From Petaurus breviceps papuanus (taxonomy: Eukaryota > Chordata > Mammalia > Diprotodontia > Petauridae): a stretch of 64,000 nucleotides of DNA. The DNA is taken from NCBI GenBank assembly GCA_028583685.1, contig JAMXIF010001119.1:991277-1055276 (forward strand), given 5' to 3'. Below the pieces are notes generated by a model. The model searched no databases, was not told where the DNA came from, and saw only the letters and a program-made list of their open reading frames with translations. Below are positions 1 to 10,704 of this stretch, piece after piece; positions within the stretch are counted from its first letter, which is position 1; each line of letters starts with the position of its first letter. The translations under genes and the position numbers were made by a program.

Positions 1-211
1 ATTTCCCATTCTGTTCCTTCCTCCCATCCCTTATAAGAAATAATTTTAAAAGCGTGGGGGAAGTCAATAAACTTAACCAGCAAATTGAAAGAATATTGGA
101 TTATATTCAGTGTTTGTTGCATATATCCATATGCCCCCACCCCCAATCTCTACAAAGAAGCTGAAGGAGATGCCTCCAGAAAATACCTTAAATACCCTTT
201 TTTGTTGCAAT

Positions 212-760
212 TAACAAATTCAACAAACGTTTTTCAAGTACAGGCCCTGGGATTGGGGATACAAGGATGAAAAGCTACAGAGGGGGTTCCAAAAGTCTTA
301 GTGCAGTTTTAAGCTATTAAAGTTTAATAACATTGTAGTGTCTGTCATCAAAGACTCTGCATGCTAATAGGTGTCGGTATGACATGCACATACAGACAGT
401 TATGATACAAGGTAGAAAGTGATGAAGATAGAAAAGAGATCCAGACAAACTGTGCTAAGAAACTTTGAATGAACCCAGGGCCATTTTATCTGGAGGGATC
501 AAGGGATGTCACATCATTGGAGCCCTGAAGCAAGAGGAGCATTGCATCAGGCAGAGATATGGCAAAAGTGTGCATGGGTCCTAGCCAGCATGGAAGGTCA
601 GGGGTGGAGGAGGGACAGGTAGGATTAGAGAAGAGTTAGTAGTCTAGTTGGTTAGAACATATACAGGAAGACAAAAAGTAAATGGTATGAAAGGTGGGAA
701 AGACAGGATAGAGCCAGGTTGTGTGTGAGGCTTAAAAGTTCATATTTGTATTGTTTATTG
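212..760 (-). mobile_element. L2-type LINE fragment, interrupted
   Basis: Read on the minus strand this resembles the 3' part of an L2/CR1-clade LINE. The block at 212-276 matches the reversed L2 3' end (AATTCAACAAAC..., then GGGGATACAAGGATGAAAAG). The 430-760 block, with GGAAAGACAGG and CCAGGTTGTGTG, fits the more internal part. Between them sits a short mariner-like piece. It is old and diverged, and too decayed to code. Confidence 0.5.
278..336. mobile_element. Possible mariner-type MITE remnant
   Basis: The stretch CCAAAAGTCTTAGTGCAGTT followed by TTAAGCTATTAAAG resembles one arm of a short palindromic mariner-derived MITE. The second arm is not visible, nor are the TA duplications. It splits the surrounding L2 fragment. 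The call rests on memory of the arm sequence and could be wrong. Confidence 0.3.
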
Positions 761-1304
761 AACTCCCAGCGGTCCATTTTAAAAATAGAAAAACGATCTC
801 CATCTAGTGCTCACTTTCTTCAACTGTCTGAGATTCAGGGTAAGTGACTTGTCATTGACTAGACAGAGGAGATGGAAAAAGAAACTGAGGAATATATCAT
901 CAGGTTGTTGGGAGGAAAATTAGGAGAGAGAACAAATAGAGACAACTGACTTCCTGAGGAAAAATCCAGATCGTGACTAGATGTTAAAGAAAAGTCTGGT
1001 GTTGTTATTACCATGCCTCCAGGACACAAAATAAAATGTTTGCCTTCTTTTTGTCAGCACTGTGGTGTCAGAGACCTTGAGGTTCAGAGATCCCTCGGGG
1101 CCATCTCTGAAGTAGGACACATTCTCACATAATGAAAAACTAAAAGTTTCTCCATTTCCCATTTGGCCATAGGAATTTAGATGACTCCAAAATTGCACTT
1201 GGAATGAAATTCTGAAGCCATTTTTGAAATTTCAAATATGCAGTTATTTCTTTAAAACAAACACACACATTATCTTCTGTTTTAAACAGGTAGGTACTTG
1301 CTCT
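761..1304. other. Unrecognised non-coding stretch
   Basis: I see no recognisable repeat, gene or signal here. Open frames are short and have no protein-like composition. Confidence 0.5.
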
Positions 1305-1403
1305 CCAGGGGAGGGGGGGGTGGAAGGGACGGGAGGGAGAGACAGAGAGGAAGAGGAGGGGAGGGAGAGACGAGAGGAAGAGGGGGAGAGTGGGGAGAGG
1401 AAG

Positions 1404-1450
<47 letters not shown>
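1305..1450. repeat. Purine-rich tract followed by (GT)n microsatellite
   Basis: A G/A-only tract (about 1307-1404) runs directly into a GT dinucleotide array of roughly 23 units (1405-1450), with one GA interruption near its start. Open frames crossing it are periodic artefacts. Confidence 0.95.
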
Positions 1451-1452
<2 letters not shown>

Positions 1453-1949
1453 CAAAAAGAGCTGTCTTAACCAGGGTTTGGATGATGGCAAGATAATCAT
1501 AAATGTATAGTAATCATGCAAAGTCCACCTTCCCACCCCACTTTAGGGTAATAACCCCTGCCTATAAGAAAGGAAATTGAAGAAGTGAGACCCATAAAAC
1601 AAAAGGCCAGCCTGGGCTGGAATTGAGGTGTACTGTATTCACATTTCCCTGAGACAGGAGGAAAGAATGGCAATCAGGCAAATATTTCAGACATGGTATG
1701 GTCTTGAGACCCTTCTGGCTTCAGGCTGTTCTCTAAATGTTTTCTAGCTTATAAACATATGTCCTAAAATCTGACAACCAGTAAAGAATGCAATACACCC
1801 AATGAAGACTGACTAGGGCAGACCATCACCTACCTAGTCCAGGATGCTACAGTACTTAATGTAGACTAACATCGTCGCTCATGCTGAGCTTGCAATCCAT
1901 CAAAATGCTGACTCTTTTTCTATCAATCACTGTCCAGGCAATGGTCCTT
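1451..1949. other. Unrecognised non-coding stretch
   Basis: No repeat family or gene recognised. Composition is ordinary for the window. Confidence 0.45.
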
Positions 1950-2290
1950 TATTATGTGCTTATATAGTCAATTCTTTGCATCCAAATCTAGGACTTTAAT
2001 TTATCCCCATTATATTTCATTCTCATTCGACTTGGCCCATCTCTGTAGAGATCATTTTGGATCTTGACAATATTATTCAAAGTTTTAGTCATCTGTAGAT
2101 TTGATAGACATGGCATGTCTGACTTTACCCAAGTCTAAAAAACCTTGAACATCACAGAGTACAGGAGGATGACAACATTAGAGAGCACCATTGAAAGTAA
2201 CATTGACCTCATTAATGACTTCCTTGGATCTAAACATTCAGCCATTCTCCTACTCACCTAACTGTACTATCATTTAACCCATGACTCTCA
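1950..2290 (-). mobile_element. CR1/L3-type LINE fragment
   Basis: On the minus strand this resembles part of a CR1/L3 reverse-transcriptase ORF. The plus strand carries the reversed landmarks TCATTTTGGATCTTGAC, GTCATCTGTAGATTTGATA, TTGAACATCACAG and CACCTAACTGTACTATCAT in family order. No intact frame remains. It is an ancient insertion. Confidence 0.55.
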
Positions 2291-2620
2291 AAGGTAAATA
2301 TGGTAAACTCTCTCTTCTTCCATCCCACCTTTTTTCTGGTCCTTTCAAAATCAACTCAAATTCTGCCTTTCCTAGAAAGGTTTCTCTAAGAAACCCAGAT
2401 TGAACTACTTAATCTGCAGCATCCAATTACCCTCTGATGAACCTCATTTCAGTGTACACATATGTATATGTTCTCTATGCATTACTCTGCTCAGTCATTT
2501 ACTTTATTTCTTATTTATTTACTGTGGACCTGTTTCATCTTCCACTGGACTATGTTAAGAGCCTGCCTGCTCAGCCATCCTTGGAAATATAATTAATAAA
2601 TGGCATCTTCTGGCTATTTA
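2291..2620 (+). mobile_element. L2-type LINE 3' fragment
   Basis: It follows the order of an L2-clade 3' end: a region with TTTCAAAATCAACTCAAATT, then CCTAGAAAGGTTTCTCTAAG, then AT-rich TACACATATGTATATGTTC, and finally a decayed 'ctccttgagggcag' zone. Strongly diverged. Confidence 0.45.
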
Positions 2621-3147
2621 AAATGATAGTGGTAGGGGGAGCTTAATAATATCTGACTCCAGTCAGCCAGAAAAAGTGAGCCACAATGTGTTCTGTTGAC
2701 TGGATTTAGGAGGCAGATTTATATTATGAGTATAGAGCAAATCTCCTTTAAAAATGACTAGATCTGTGGAAAAGGGTGGGGGGATATATACACTGACATT
2801 CAGTTTTAGTAGAGCTTGGAATAATGAAAATAAGATATGCATTATAACCATTAATAAGGGAAGAAGACAATCACAGATTCTTGTAAAGAGTATGGCTAGG
2901 GTGCTCACTGACTAGAGAATAGTTGGCAGGGCTTCGCCCCACAATTTTTTCTCTACACCTCACTCCTTCCAGCTGAGTGAAAAAAAAATCAACCTATTTT
3001 TCTGCTTTTTCTCTTCTCTACCTGTTGAACAGGAGCAGAAACTCAGTGACTCTGTCCTTCTTTTGCTCTTCATGTATGAAGCAGTAGGCAGCATCATGTA
3101 TCCTTACCCCATCTGTGGGCAGCAGTGGTGATCAGTGGAGGTTCATT
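2621..3147. other. Unrecognised non-coding stretch
   Basis: Nothing recognised. Confidence 0.4.
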
Positions 3148-3225
3148 CATTCTCTCTCCCTTCTTTCTCCCTACCTCAAATTCTTTCTGTCTCCCATCCT
3201 TTCTCCTCTATCTCCAGATTTGGAA
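3148..3225. repeat. CT-rich low-complexity tract
   Basis: Pyrimidine-rich sequence (CTCTCTCCCTTCTTTCTCCC and similar). A separate G run of about 12 follows at 3291-3304. Confidence 0.8.
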
Positions 3226-3469
3226 AGTACACTTAGTTTTATGTCAAGGCTGGACAAACCTGAACTAGGAGAAGCTATTACTCTTTTTTGTGGGGGGGGG
3301 GGGGGACGGGGAGGAAGTCCTGTATTTTTAGGATTATTGTTAAGTATTCTGTTTTTCCCATATGTAATCATTTTTGATAGATTTGCATACTTGTAGTGAG
3401 TTAGTATTTCTCCCCTATAGTCCATATGCTTGCTGGTTCTCATTAAATAGTTCTCTCTTGAGCAAACTT
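3226..3469. other. Unrecognised stretch with poly-G run
   Basis: Apart from the G run at 3291-3304 nothing is recognised. Confidence 0.4.
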
Positions 3470-3577
3470 GAGAAATTTTTTTTAGTTAAAAAATATTATT
3501 CTGAGAAGGGGTCCATAGTTTTCACCAGATTGCCAAAGGGATTCATGAAATTTAAAAAAAAGATTAAGAACCGCCCC
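3470..3577. mobile_element. hAT-type MITE, one half only
   Basis: AATATTATTCTGAGAAGGGG, TCCATAGTTTTCACCAGATT, GCCAAAGGG and AGATTAAGAACC match, block for block, the right half of the fuller element at 37443-37637. The left half with its terminal repeat is absent here. Confidence 0.6.
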
Positions 3578-3734
3578 CTGGTTTTATGAGATTCAACTTA
3601 ATAGGTACCCTTATGGTTAGTACTAGTAAAGACCTCAGATAAAAAGAATATAGGTCCTTAATAGATTTAAGGCCTTGCAAACTTGTTAACTTACTAGTAG
3701 AAGGTATGGGTAGCTAGATAATCAAATTGGCAGT

Positions 3735-3960
3735 CACGATAACAACTGTTAATCTCCCTGAGTACCCCAATTTTTACCAGACAATTCTCTGCAAGCCCCT
3801 ATATACATCATATACATACTTCAGGACCCAATTAAAGTCCCAGCTCTTCTATGCACCCTTCCCTGAACACTCTAGCCTGCAGCGATCTTTCAACTTTTCT
3901 AGAACTTTCTGTACTATCACTCTTAGAGTTCAGGATTAGTTTATATGGGACTCTTCCTGG
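3735..3960 (+). mobile_element. L2-type LINE fragment
   Basis: TCAGGACCCAATTAAAGTCC and CCTTCCCTGAACACTCTAGC resemble the 'caaggctcagctcaaatgcc ... cttcctgac' zone near the L2 3' end. Diverged. Confidence 0.4.
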
Positions 3961-4114
3961 GTTTTTGAATTGGGTTTTAAGATTTTTTTTAAGGTTTCTT
4001 TCTTTCACAAAACCGTAAACCTAGTTCACTCTGAAGCTCATAGATTGGACTACCATAGCTCCCTGCCCAAGCTCCACTTAATTACTGTATTTTGGGCCCT
4101 CCTGGTTTAAAATA

Positions 4115-4539
4115 CCGTGTTTCCCCGATAATAAGACCTATCCCGAAAATAAGCCCTCCCCTTACTGTGTAAGATTCCTCTAAAATAATCCCTCCCCCCA
4201 AAATAAGCCCTATTGAGATTGCTGCTGTAGTGAAGGTGATCCCCTGCGCTACACGCTACATTACAGTACCCTCTGTATGCACCATCCCCCCTCCCCCCAT
4301 GAAACGCACGCCACGCTCCAAGCTGCATCCAATCAGAGCTGCAGCAGTGAGCACGTCATCCTGTTCTTTATTGAATTCATTATTGAATAAAGGTACATTT
4401 TTTTGTTCACATTTGCCTGTTTATTAAAATTGCTGTCAATGTTCATTAAAATAAGCCCTCCCCTGAAAATAAGCCCTCTGGTGTTTTTCTGTCCAAAAAA
4501 AAAATAATAAGACAGTGTCTTATTATCGGGGAAACACGG
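4115..4539. mobile_element. Tc1/mariner-type MITE with 23-bp perfect TIRs
   Basis: A 425-bp non-autonomous DNA transposon. Both ends carry the terminal inverted repeat CCGTGTTTCCCCGATAATAA(GAC), identical over 23 bases. TA lies on each side (4113-4114 and 4540-4541), the target-site duplication of Tc1/mariner elements. Inside, AAAATAAGCCCTCCCC-like motifs repeat near both ends. There is no transposase. The inner side of the right TIR is itself a hairpin with 11-bp arms and a 1-base loop (about 4505-4527). It would need a transposase supplied elsewhere. The identity of the TIRs argues for an insertion younger than the L2 and MIR around it. Confidence 0.9.
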
Positions 4540-4714
4540 TAAATGTCATGGTAACTGTTTCTCTTTGGAATAGCAACCCTGAGGATCTTCCCCTCCCAGA
4601 CAGATTTTTTTTCCTTTTTTTCTAATTAAAGGGGCAATCCCTTTACTAGCTTCTTAAAGAGGCCCATTCACTGAAAGGCTATTACTTCACTGTAAGAAAG
4701 TAAATGAAAATGCC

Positions 4715-4930
4715 TTAGCCTAAAAGGGCTAAGGTCTCCCATTGCATCCTGGGTCATCTCATCATCCTGATGAATATCAGGTCACTGGATGCAGATGCTT
4801 TTAGAGGAGAAAGAGAGGCTGGTGACCTTGCACAGCCCTCCATCACTCAGATCAAAGTCAACTGCAAGTCATGTCATCATTTACCTGATGCCATGGTCCT
4901 CTTAGAAAACAAAAGACAAACACAACAATG
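4715..4930 (+). mobile_element. SINE or LINE 3' end ending in GAC-AAACACAAC
   Basis: CTCCCATTGCATCCTGGGTC, CATCCTGATGAATATCAGGT, CACTGGATGCAGATG, CACAGCCCTCCATCACTCAG and GTCATGTCATCATTTACCTG are landmarks I recognise from a dispersed vertebrate repeat. Its last 45 bases (GATGCCATGGTCCTCTTAGA...GACAAACAC) resemble the 3' end of the zinc-finger LINE at 39965-40905, so it may be mobilised by such a LINE. Confidence 0.5.
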
Positions 4931-5234
4931 GGACTCTCTTCCAATGCTTCCTGTTCTTCCATTCATTGTGACTGAACTCGCTAATTTCTCTAGTTACCTT
5001 TGCACTCTCCAAATGCTATCAAAATAATTCTCCTAATTCACAGATTTGATTATGCAAGACTGTGATTAAAAGTAAGAGAACATTGTATATAGTAACAATA
5101 TTGTTTTAAGAACAACTTTGAGTGACAAAGTAATTTTGACTATTAGAAATACCCAGATTAACTACAAAGGACATATGAAGGAAGGTTCTGTCTGTATCTA
5201 GAGAAAGAACTGATAAATAGAAGTATGTATAGAG

Positions 5235-5300
5235 TTCTTTACATGTTATATCTATATATACATATATGTGTATAATATATACATATATACTCACACATGC
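5235..5300. repeat. AT-rich (TATA/CATA)n tract
   Basis: Low-complexity alternation of TATA, CATATA and TGTGTATA units. Confidence 0.85.
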
Positions 5301-5335
5301 ATATCTTGTCTATTGGTGACCATCTCTAGGGTAAT

Positions 5336-5408
5336 GGTTGGAGAAGAAAAAGAAAGAAAAAAAGAAAAAACAAAAGTAGCTTCACTTCTCCCCCCCCCCA
5401 AAAAAAAG
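5336..5408. repeat. A-rich purine tract and poly-C/poly-A junction
   Basis: GAAAAAGAAAGAAAAAAAG-type tract, then a C run followed by an A run near 5390-5407. Confidence 0.8.
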
Positions 5409-5930
5409 TAGTTGCCTATTACCAGTAGGATGAAATACAAACTCCTTAGAGCTTGGCATTTGAGGACCTCCATAATCTGACTTCCACCTAGCTTTCCATC
5501 CTCAATTCATAACTGTTTTATTTACTCTACATTCAAGTCAAATGAGATCAGCTGTTCCCATGATCTAGCTCAAGCTTTATTCTGACTCTATGCATTCATG
5601 GAAGCCATCAATGCTTGGAATGGACTTCTTCCTACAACTTCAGGTGTTGAAATCTTTGCTTTCCTTCAAGGTTCAGCTTCATGAAACTTTTTCTGATAGT
5701 CCCCCCTAAAAGTCATCTCTCCATCATTTTTCTTACACAACTTTATCTTAGCACCTCCTTTGCCCTTAATTACATTCTATCTTTATCATTTTTGAGTACA
5801 TCATAACTGATCACTCTTTGCTCCATTATATGCTCCTTGAAGTCAGAAGCTGTACTGTGTCTCTCACACAGGGCTTTGTACATTGTGAGTACTTAGAATT
5901 GAATTAATGTAGCCCTCTGTAAATTTTTCA
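5405..5930 (+). mobile_element. L2-type LINE 3' end
   Basis: Clear L2-clade order on the plus strand: AGGATGAAATACAAACTCCT, GCTTGGCATTTGAGGACCTC, CATAATCTGACTTCCACCTA, then the GGAATGGACTTCTTCC zone, TTCAAGGTTCAGCTTCATGA and, last, GCTCCTTGAAGTCAGAAGCT with AGGGCTTTGTACATTGTGAG. These correspond to the C-terminal ORF2 codons and short 3' UTR of the family. No open frame survives. Confidence 0.75.
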
Positions 5931-5944
5931 ATTGAGGGGAGAGG

Positions 5945-6165
5945 GAGGCAAAATTCCTACCCTGCTATATTTACCCTTTATTGATTATCTCTGGCCTTCG
6001 TACTCATGACTATCATTACAATATCCTCTAGCTTCCATTTCAGATATCTTGTTTCTTTAGACTATCAAATTCCTTGAAATCAAAGATTTGGTCTTTTCTT
6101 TCTCCCGTCCATCACACATCATTTGCCATAAAGTTGGAACTTCCTCCATCTTTGTTGATTGACTA
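5945..6165 (+). mobile_element. L2-type LINE 3' end, second fragment
   Basis: AAATTCCTTGAAATCAAAGA and TTTGTTGATTGACTATTGAT resemble a decayed L2 3' terminus in the same orientation as its left neighbour. Confidence 0.4.
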
Positions 6166-6189
6166 TTGATGGAAAAAGTGATGATTCTG

Positions 6190-6335
6190 AAGTCGCAGAA
6201 ATTGGTTTCACATCTTATTTCTGACAATCAGAACATGTGTAAACCTTGGGGAACTCCCTTAAGCTTCCTGGGTCTGTTTTCTTACTTGTAAAAGGATAGT
6301 TGGACTATATGGCTTCTGAGGGAATTCTAGAGCCA
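6190..6335 (+). mobile_element. MIR-like SINE fragment
   Basis: GAACTCCCTTAAGCTTCCTG, TTTTCTTACTTGTAAAAGGA and TAGTTGGACTATATGGCTTC follow the order of the 3' half of MIR-related SINEs ('...cttaacctctctgggcctcagtttcctcatctgtaaaatg...'). Confidence 0.55.
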
Positions 6336-6654
6336 TGCTCAGAGAAAGTACAGTGCCTACTGCTCTGGGGTTTCCCCTAGGGTATAACTGTCCACATGCT
6401 CTAGAGCATTCTCCCAGCTGAGTGGACCCTACCCACATTAGTCATCATTTTCCAATATTGTAGCCAAAGTGCCTCCCAGAAGCACAGGAGGGAATACTAA
6501 GAGAGAGAACTGGGGGAGTAAAAGGTGGGGGAAACATGTCTTAGGTTCCGGCACTGAAGAAAGAATGGACCTAAACTTAGCCAGTCTCTATCTGGCCCAT
6601 GCTGCAGATTTTCAAGATGTTTTCAATATTGGAAAACCAAAAGATTATCCCTTT
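6336..6654. other. Unrecognised non-coding stretch
   Basis: Nothing recognised. It contains a 62-codon open frame with no features of a protein. Confidence 0.4.
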
Positions 6655-6720
6655 TGAGTTTTGTACTTGAGCTCAGTGCTTGGTACCTGGTAGAAATTTA
6701 ACAAATCCTTGTTGATTAAT
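6655..6720 (+). mobile_element. L2-type LINE terminal scrap
   Basis: CTCAGTGCTTGGTACCTGGT followed by AACAAATCCTTGTTGATTAA matches the very 3' end of an L2 LINE. Confidence 0.55.
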
Positions 6721-6867
6721 TAATTAAGATAGCTTTAAGATCTAGATGTGTTTTCATAACTTCCAACAGTTCAAACAAAGTCAAAAAAGTCCAATAACCC
6801 AACTTCCTTATCCTGACCTCCACCTCCTTAACGACCCCAAATCATCCCCATTTCCTACCTCTTTTCC

Positions 6868-7065
6868 CAGGGGTGAGGAACCTGTGACCTCAAGGCCATA
6901 TGTGACCCTCTAGGTCCTTAAGTACGACCCTTTAACTCAATCCAAACTTCACAGAAAAAATCCCCTTAATAAAAGAATTTGTTCAAAAGGATTTGTTCTG
7001 TAGAACTTGGATAGTCATACGGCTGCACCCAAGGACCTTTTGAAGGTCACAGGTTCCCCACCCTG
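6868..7065. mobile_element. hAT-type MITE (CAGGGGTGAGGAACCTG family)
   Basis: A short DNA transposon with inverted ends: CAGGGGTGAGGAACCTGTGA on the left, and the inverse of CAGGGTGGGGAACCTGTGAC on the right. GCCATATGTGACCCTCTAGG lies inside the left arm. CAG-starting termini and this 'ggggaacct' arm are typical of non-autonomous hAT elements. Flanking 8-bp duplications are too degenerate to claim. Confidence 0.8.
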
Positions 7066-7104
7066 ATCTTTACTTTTACCCTGACCAGTCCACAAATAGT
7101 AAAC

Positions 7105-7450
7105 GACTTCCTCGGCATCCCAGTTGCACTCCCTCCTAACTCTGCTGCCCAGATTCCTTTTCTTCCTTTATTACACAGCTCAAGCCCCAGATTCTGCATT
7201 ACGGTTTCCTGATCTCCTTAATTTCGAGTGCCTGCCCTTGCCCCCAAACAGTGATTTCTACATCTTTGTACATGCACACGTGTATACACATGCACACATG
7301 CTGCATGCATTTATACACTTATTAGTGTCTCCCTCAGCAGAACATAACATCCTTTAGGGTAGGGATTGTTTAATTTATTGTATTTATATGCTTAGTGCCT
7401 GGCATTTCATAGAGGCACAATAAATGCAGGGTGATTCTTGATTTATTGAT
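7105..7450 (+). mobile_element. L2-type LINE 3' end
   Basis: The order is: a CCTCCTAACTCTGCTGCCC zone, AT/CA-rich ACACGTGTATACACATGCAC, then CAGAACATAACATCCTTTAG, GGTAGGGATTGTTTAATTTA and TTAGTGCCTGGCATTTCATA with GCACAATAAATGC. This is the classic L2-clade 3' UTR ending in a 'lasting' AATAAATG. Confidence 0.7.
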
Positions 7451-7496
7451 TGATTCAAGGCTCTCCATTCCTGTGAAATTAATGAAATTCATTATC

Positions 7497-7625
7497 CCTC
7501 AATTCAACAAAAATTTATTAGGTCCCTCACATATACAAAGGAGGTGTTTAGAATACAGAGACAAAATCAAAATTATTCCTACCCTCAAGGAATTTACATT
7601 CTATCCTTAAGCCCAATTCAAAGAA
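7497..7625 (-). mobile_element. L2-type LINE 3' end, antisense
   Basis: ATTCAACAAAAATTTATTAG, GTCCCTCACATATACAAAGG, ACCCTCAAGGAATTTACATT is the reverse complement of the L2 3' terminus. It lies almost head-on with the plus-strand copy at 7105-7450. Confidence 0.65.
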
Positions 7626-7894
7626 AGCAAAGCTGGGCTCATTAGGAAAATTTGCTGGCTCATACCTTCCTAAGGACAGGAAGACCATTTTTTAGTTTTC
7701 ACAATATTCTTTATCTTTTCTGGGCAAAATTACTTATAAGCTTTTTAAATGCAAATTAGCATCTATTTAAGCAGAGTGGGTGAAAATTCTACTCAGATCA
7801 GCTGCAATGCACATAATCCACTCCTGGAGAGTCAACTCAATGAAGGTGGCTATAGACAGTGTCCAGTCTAACCTTTAATATCTTTTCTGGTGCC

Positions 7895-8135
7895 TAGCAC
7901 AGTGATCTGGGCTTAGGGAAAGACTTGAGTTCAAATCCTACGCTGAAGACTTACCAGCCATATAAGCCTGGGCAAATCACTTAACCTTTTAAGGCCTCAG
8001 TCTGAAATCTGAAATATAGGAATAATAACATCTGAAATACAGGGATAATAACAATACTATCTTTCAAGATAGCTGTGAGGATCAAAGGAGATGTATGTAA
8101 ATGGCTCTGCAAACTTTAGAACTCTCTAGCTTTCC
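7895..8135 (+). mobile_element. MIR-derived SINE (long form)
   Basis: TTGAGTTCAAATCCTACGCT, GGGCAAATCACTTAACCTTT, then an AATAATAACA zone, GTGAGGATCAAAGGAGATGT and AATGGCTCTGCAAACTTTAG give the order of the marsupial MIR-derived SINE including its long 3' part. A 27-bp segment (TCTGAAAT...GGAATAATAACA) is locally duplicated near 8003-8050. Confidence 0.75.
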
Positions 8136-9163
8136 TTACTACTACTACTACTTAATGAATTGCTGAATGTTCCTCCCCTTAAGTGACTCAGTCACTGGCT
8201 TTGCTGCATTGGATAAACACACTTCAAGGCAAATTAATTAAGGTAACAATTGGAGCTTGTATATTTCAAGATGATAAAAATGAGAAATTATGTCTTCCCT
8301 ACTGCTCTCCTGATTTAGCATGATAAATGTAAGTGGTAATATACTGCAAGAGAAACCCTGGGGAAGCTTCAGTTGAAGGTATCTCCCATCTTTATTAAGG
8401 CTTCTCTTCTCCACTCCAGTAGTTACTTGATTTGGAGAGTGCTTATTCCCTTCATTTATCACGGTGATGTCAAAGCCCCAGTTTGTTTCCTCATCTGCTC
8501 TATCAAGGAGGACATAACAGATGCATGGTCAGGCCCATGGAACAGCCCAAACCAGCCCCTATTTACCTTGTGATCCTTCTCAAGAAAGATCACCCATTAT
8601 CAGAAGCCTCCAAGCAATGAGGGTTTCTTCTTTTTCCTCTGCCTCAAGGTTCAGAATCCAGAAGATGTTAAGACTCATATTTTTCCATTTTCTTGAGTCA
8701 CTTCAAATGCCTCACACACTCAAAAGATCATCATTATAGGTTACAGCTGGAGGTAATAACACCTTTGAGAGGCCTGCCCATAGACTTTGAAGCAAGATGT
8801 CAGGTGAAGTTACTGAAGTGCATAGAAGAACAAATACTTTGCTTTTATTCTTTTTTTTATTAATATGGGAAGTAGCCACAAGAAAGAATTTAATACAGTT
8901 GGAAGAAATGTTTTTTAATTAGAACGTTAAATAACTTAATTATATTAAATCTCTTCTGGTTGTTGTCCAAAATAACTTGACCCCTTTAACAAGGTCAGAT
9001 TGCTGAGCCATTCATCCGGCAAAAGTCCTTGGGGGAGGTTAATTGAAAATAACTGAGGCAGATCTAGTGATGGCATAGACTTTCAGCACGTGGAATAAAA
9101 GGGAAGCAGGACCACTTCAGCCTGTCTGCAGAAAGGGCAAGTGAATGGCTTGAGAAAGACAGT
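8136..9163. other. Unrecognised, apparently unique stretch
   Basis: No repeat recognised. AT-rich parts with TTAATTAA (near 8230) and CTTAATTATATTAAAT (near 8935) could be regulatory, but nothing in the single sequence proves it. Open frames of 66-74 codons lack recognisable domains. Confidence 0.4.
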
Positions 9164-9240
9164 GGAGGAGGGGAAGGGGGGGGGGCAGAGAGAGGGAGAG
9201 ACAGAAAGACACAAAGACAGAGACAGAGAGACTGACTAAA
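9164..9240. repeat. GA/GACA-rich low-complexity tract
   Basis: A run of 11 G (about 9175-9185) is followed by GAGAGAGGGAGAGACAGAAAGACACAA-like repeats. Confidence 0.85.
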
Positions 9241-10704
9241 CAAAGGTAGAACTATGCAGGAACTAATCCATGTGAGAAAAATAGCATCAAGAAGATAAGA
9301 TGAATATAAGATATTTTGGCAGTTAGTGATAGCAAAGCAATCCTAACATGGTTTTTAAATAGGGGATTTTGCTTAGAACAGCAGATAAAAAAATAAGATA
9401 GATTGATCAAAGCAAAGTTATCACAGTCAACCCATTAGGGATTGTACCCATTAGTACCTTTTGGGTATTTGGGTGTGTTTTCCCTCCTTGGTTCTGCATC
9501 ATGTATTTGGGGGTTTCGAGTTATGTTAAGATAATTACTTTATTATTTTATATAAACACTATCTTTCTCATGTGAAGCTTGCTTTTCCAGCTGAGGAAGT
9601 GGTCCTAATTCATTAGACAATTGACATTTCTTAATAAATTGATGTGCTAGAAAGATCAATTTTTTGCTTCCCTCAGTCATTTCATCTCTCACCGGCAGCA
9701 TTGCTATAAGGCTGACTAAGTCTAAGTAACCATACCTGCCATTATATGAAGAAGCAACATCTCAGTTCATAGGAAGAAAAAAAAAGAAGGGTACATAAAA
9801 GGAAAAATGAAATATTCCTTTTATGGAGGTGCTACAAAATCCCTAACCAGTGATGAGAACATTATAGTTGATGATAAAACTAAATGTCAAAAAATTAAAA
9901 CTCTAATTTTTTTCAAGAAATAACAGTAGTAGGACATCCAAAAGATATTATCAATGCAAATGCTAAGGCACAACAGAAGGAATTTAAAACTGGAAATTTC
10001 CATACAGCTAAGTTTATAGCATTACACTAAAACTTAATGGCCATTAAAACTTAAAAACACAGTGCTCAAGATCCTGATGTTTTTTTTTTCCTAAAGGAGG
10101 TATTATCTACAATGTGCCAAACATCTGAAAAAGTACAGATGATTGACTTAATGTTTCACTTTTTAACTTGACACTTTAGCATCAGGCACATAGCGCTCTC
10201 CTGTCTTCATTGATGTCACAGCCATGGAGAGAAAGGATAGATTTTCATACTTGAGTAATTGGATTTGATCTTACTGGCTATGGTTCCAAGATGCCAAACA
10301 TCTGGAAGAGCAGTGGAGAAAATACTGTGGAAGAAATACAAATGTTCTTAACATCTAGATCTTTGACTTCATATAGATAAATCTTAAATTTTGAGCAAAG
10401 TTTTTTTTTTCCTTATTCATGCTTGCATCTTACACAATGAATCATGGAAAAACGGCTTCTTTGAGACCAGAAAATTTACCAAGAGCAGTATTTTCTAAGT
10501 TTGATCCAAATCTTTTCAGATACATTTCAACTATCCACATGGGGGACTCTGGGGACTTAAATAGGGTCCTAACAAATGCTATAGTATTTCAAGGCTAAAT
10601 ATGGCACTCTTCTTCTAGGTTCTCTTGGCTACTCTTAATCCTACAGGCTCTGGGGAGAGAAATTCTCCAGATATAGCTATGTTATTGAGTGAGATCCAAT
10701 CGAT
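9241..10704. other. Unrecognised, apparently unique stretch
   Basis: About 1.4 kb in which I see no repeat family, exon or RNA gene. Only A/T homopolymer runs stand out. Confidence 0.4.

Noticed and set aside
1224-1536. Overlapping open frames of 70-90 codons on both strands
   Set aside because: They consist of the GT/CA microsatellite and purine tract (V-C and T-H repeats). Simple repeats without stops give open frames in several phases.
4107-4328. Minus-strand frame of 73 codons, Tyr/Arg/Gly rich
   Set aside because: It lies in the mariner MITE and reads the repeated AAATAAGCCC motif backwards. Not a transposase.
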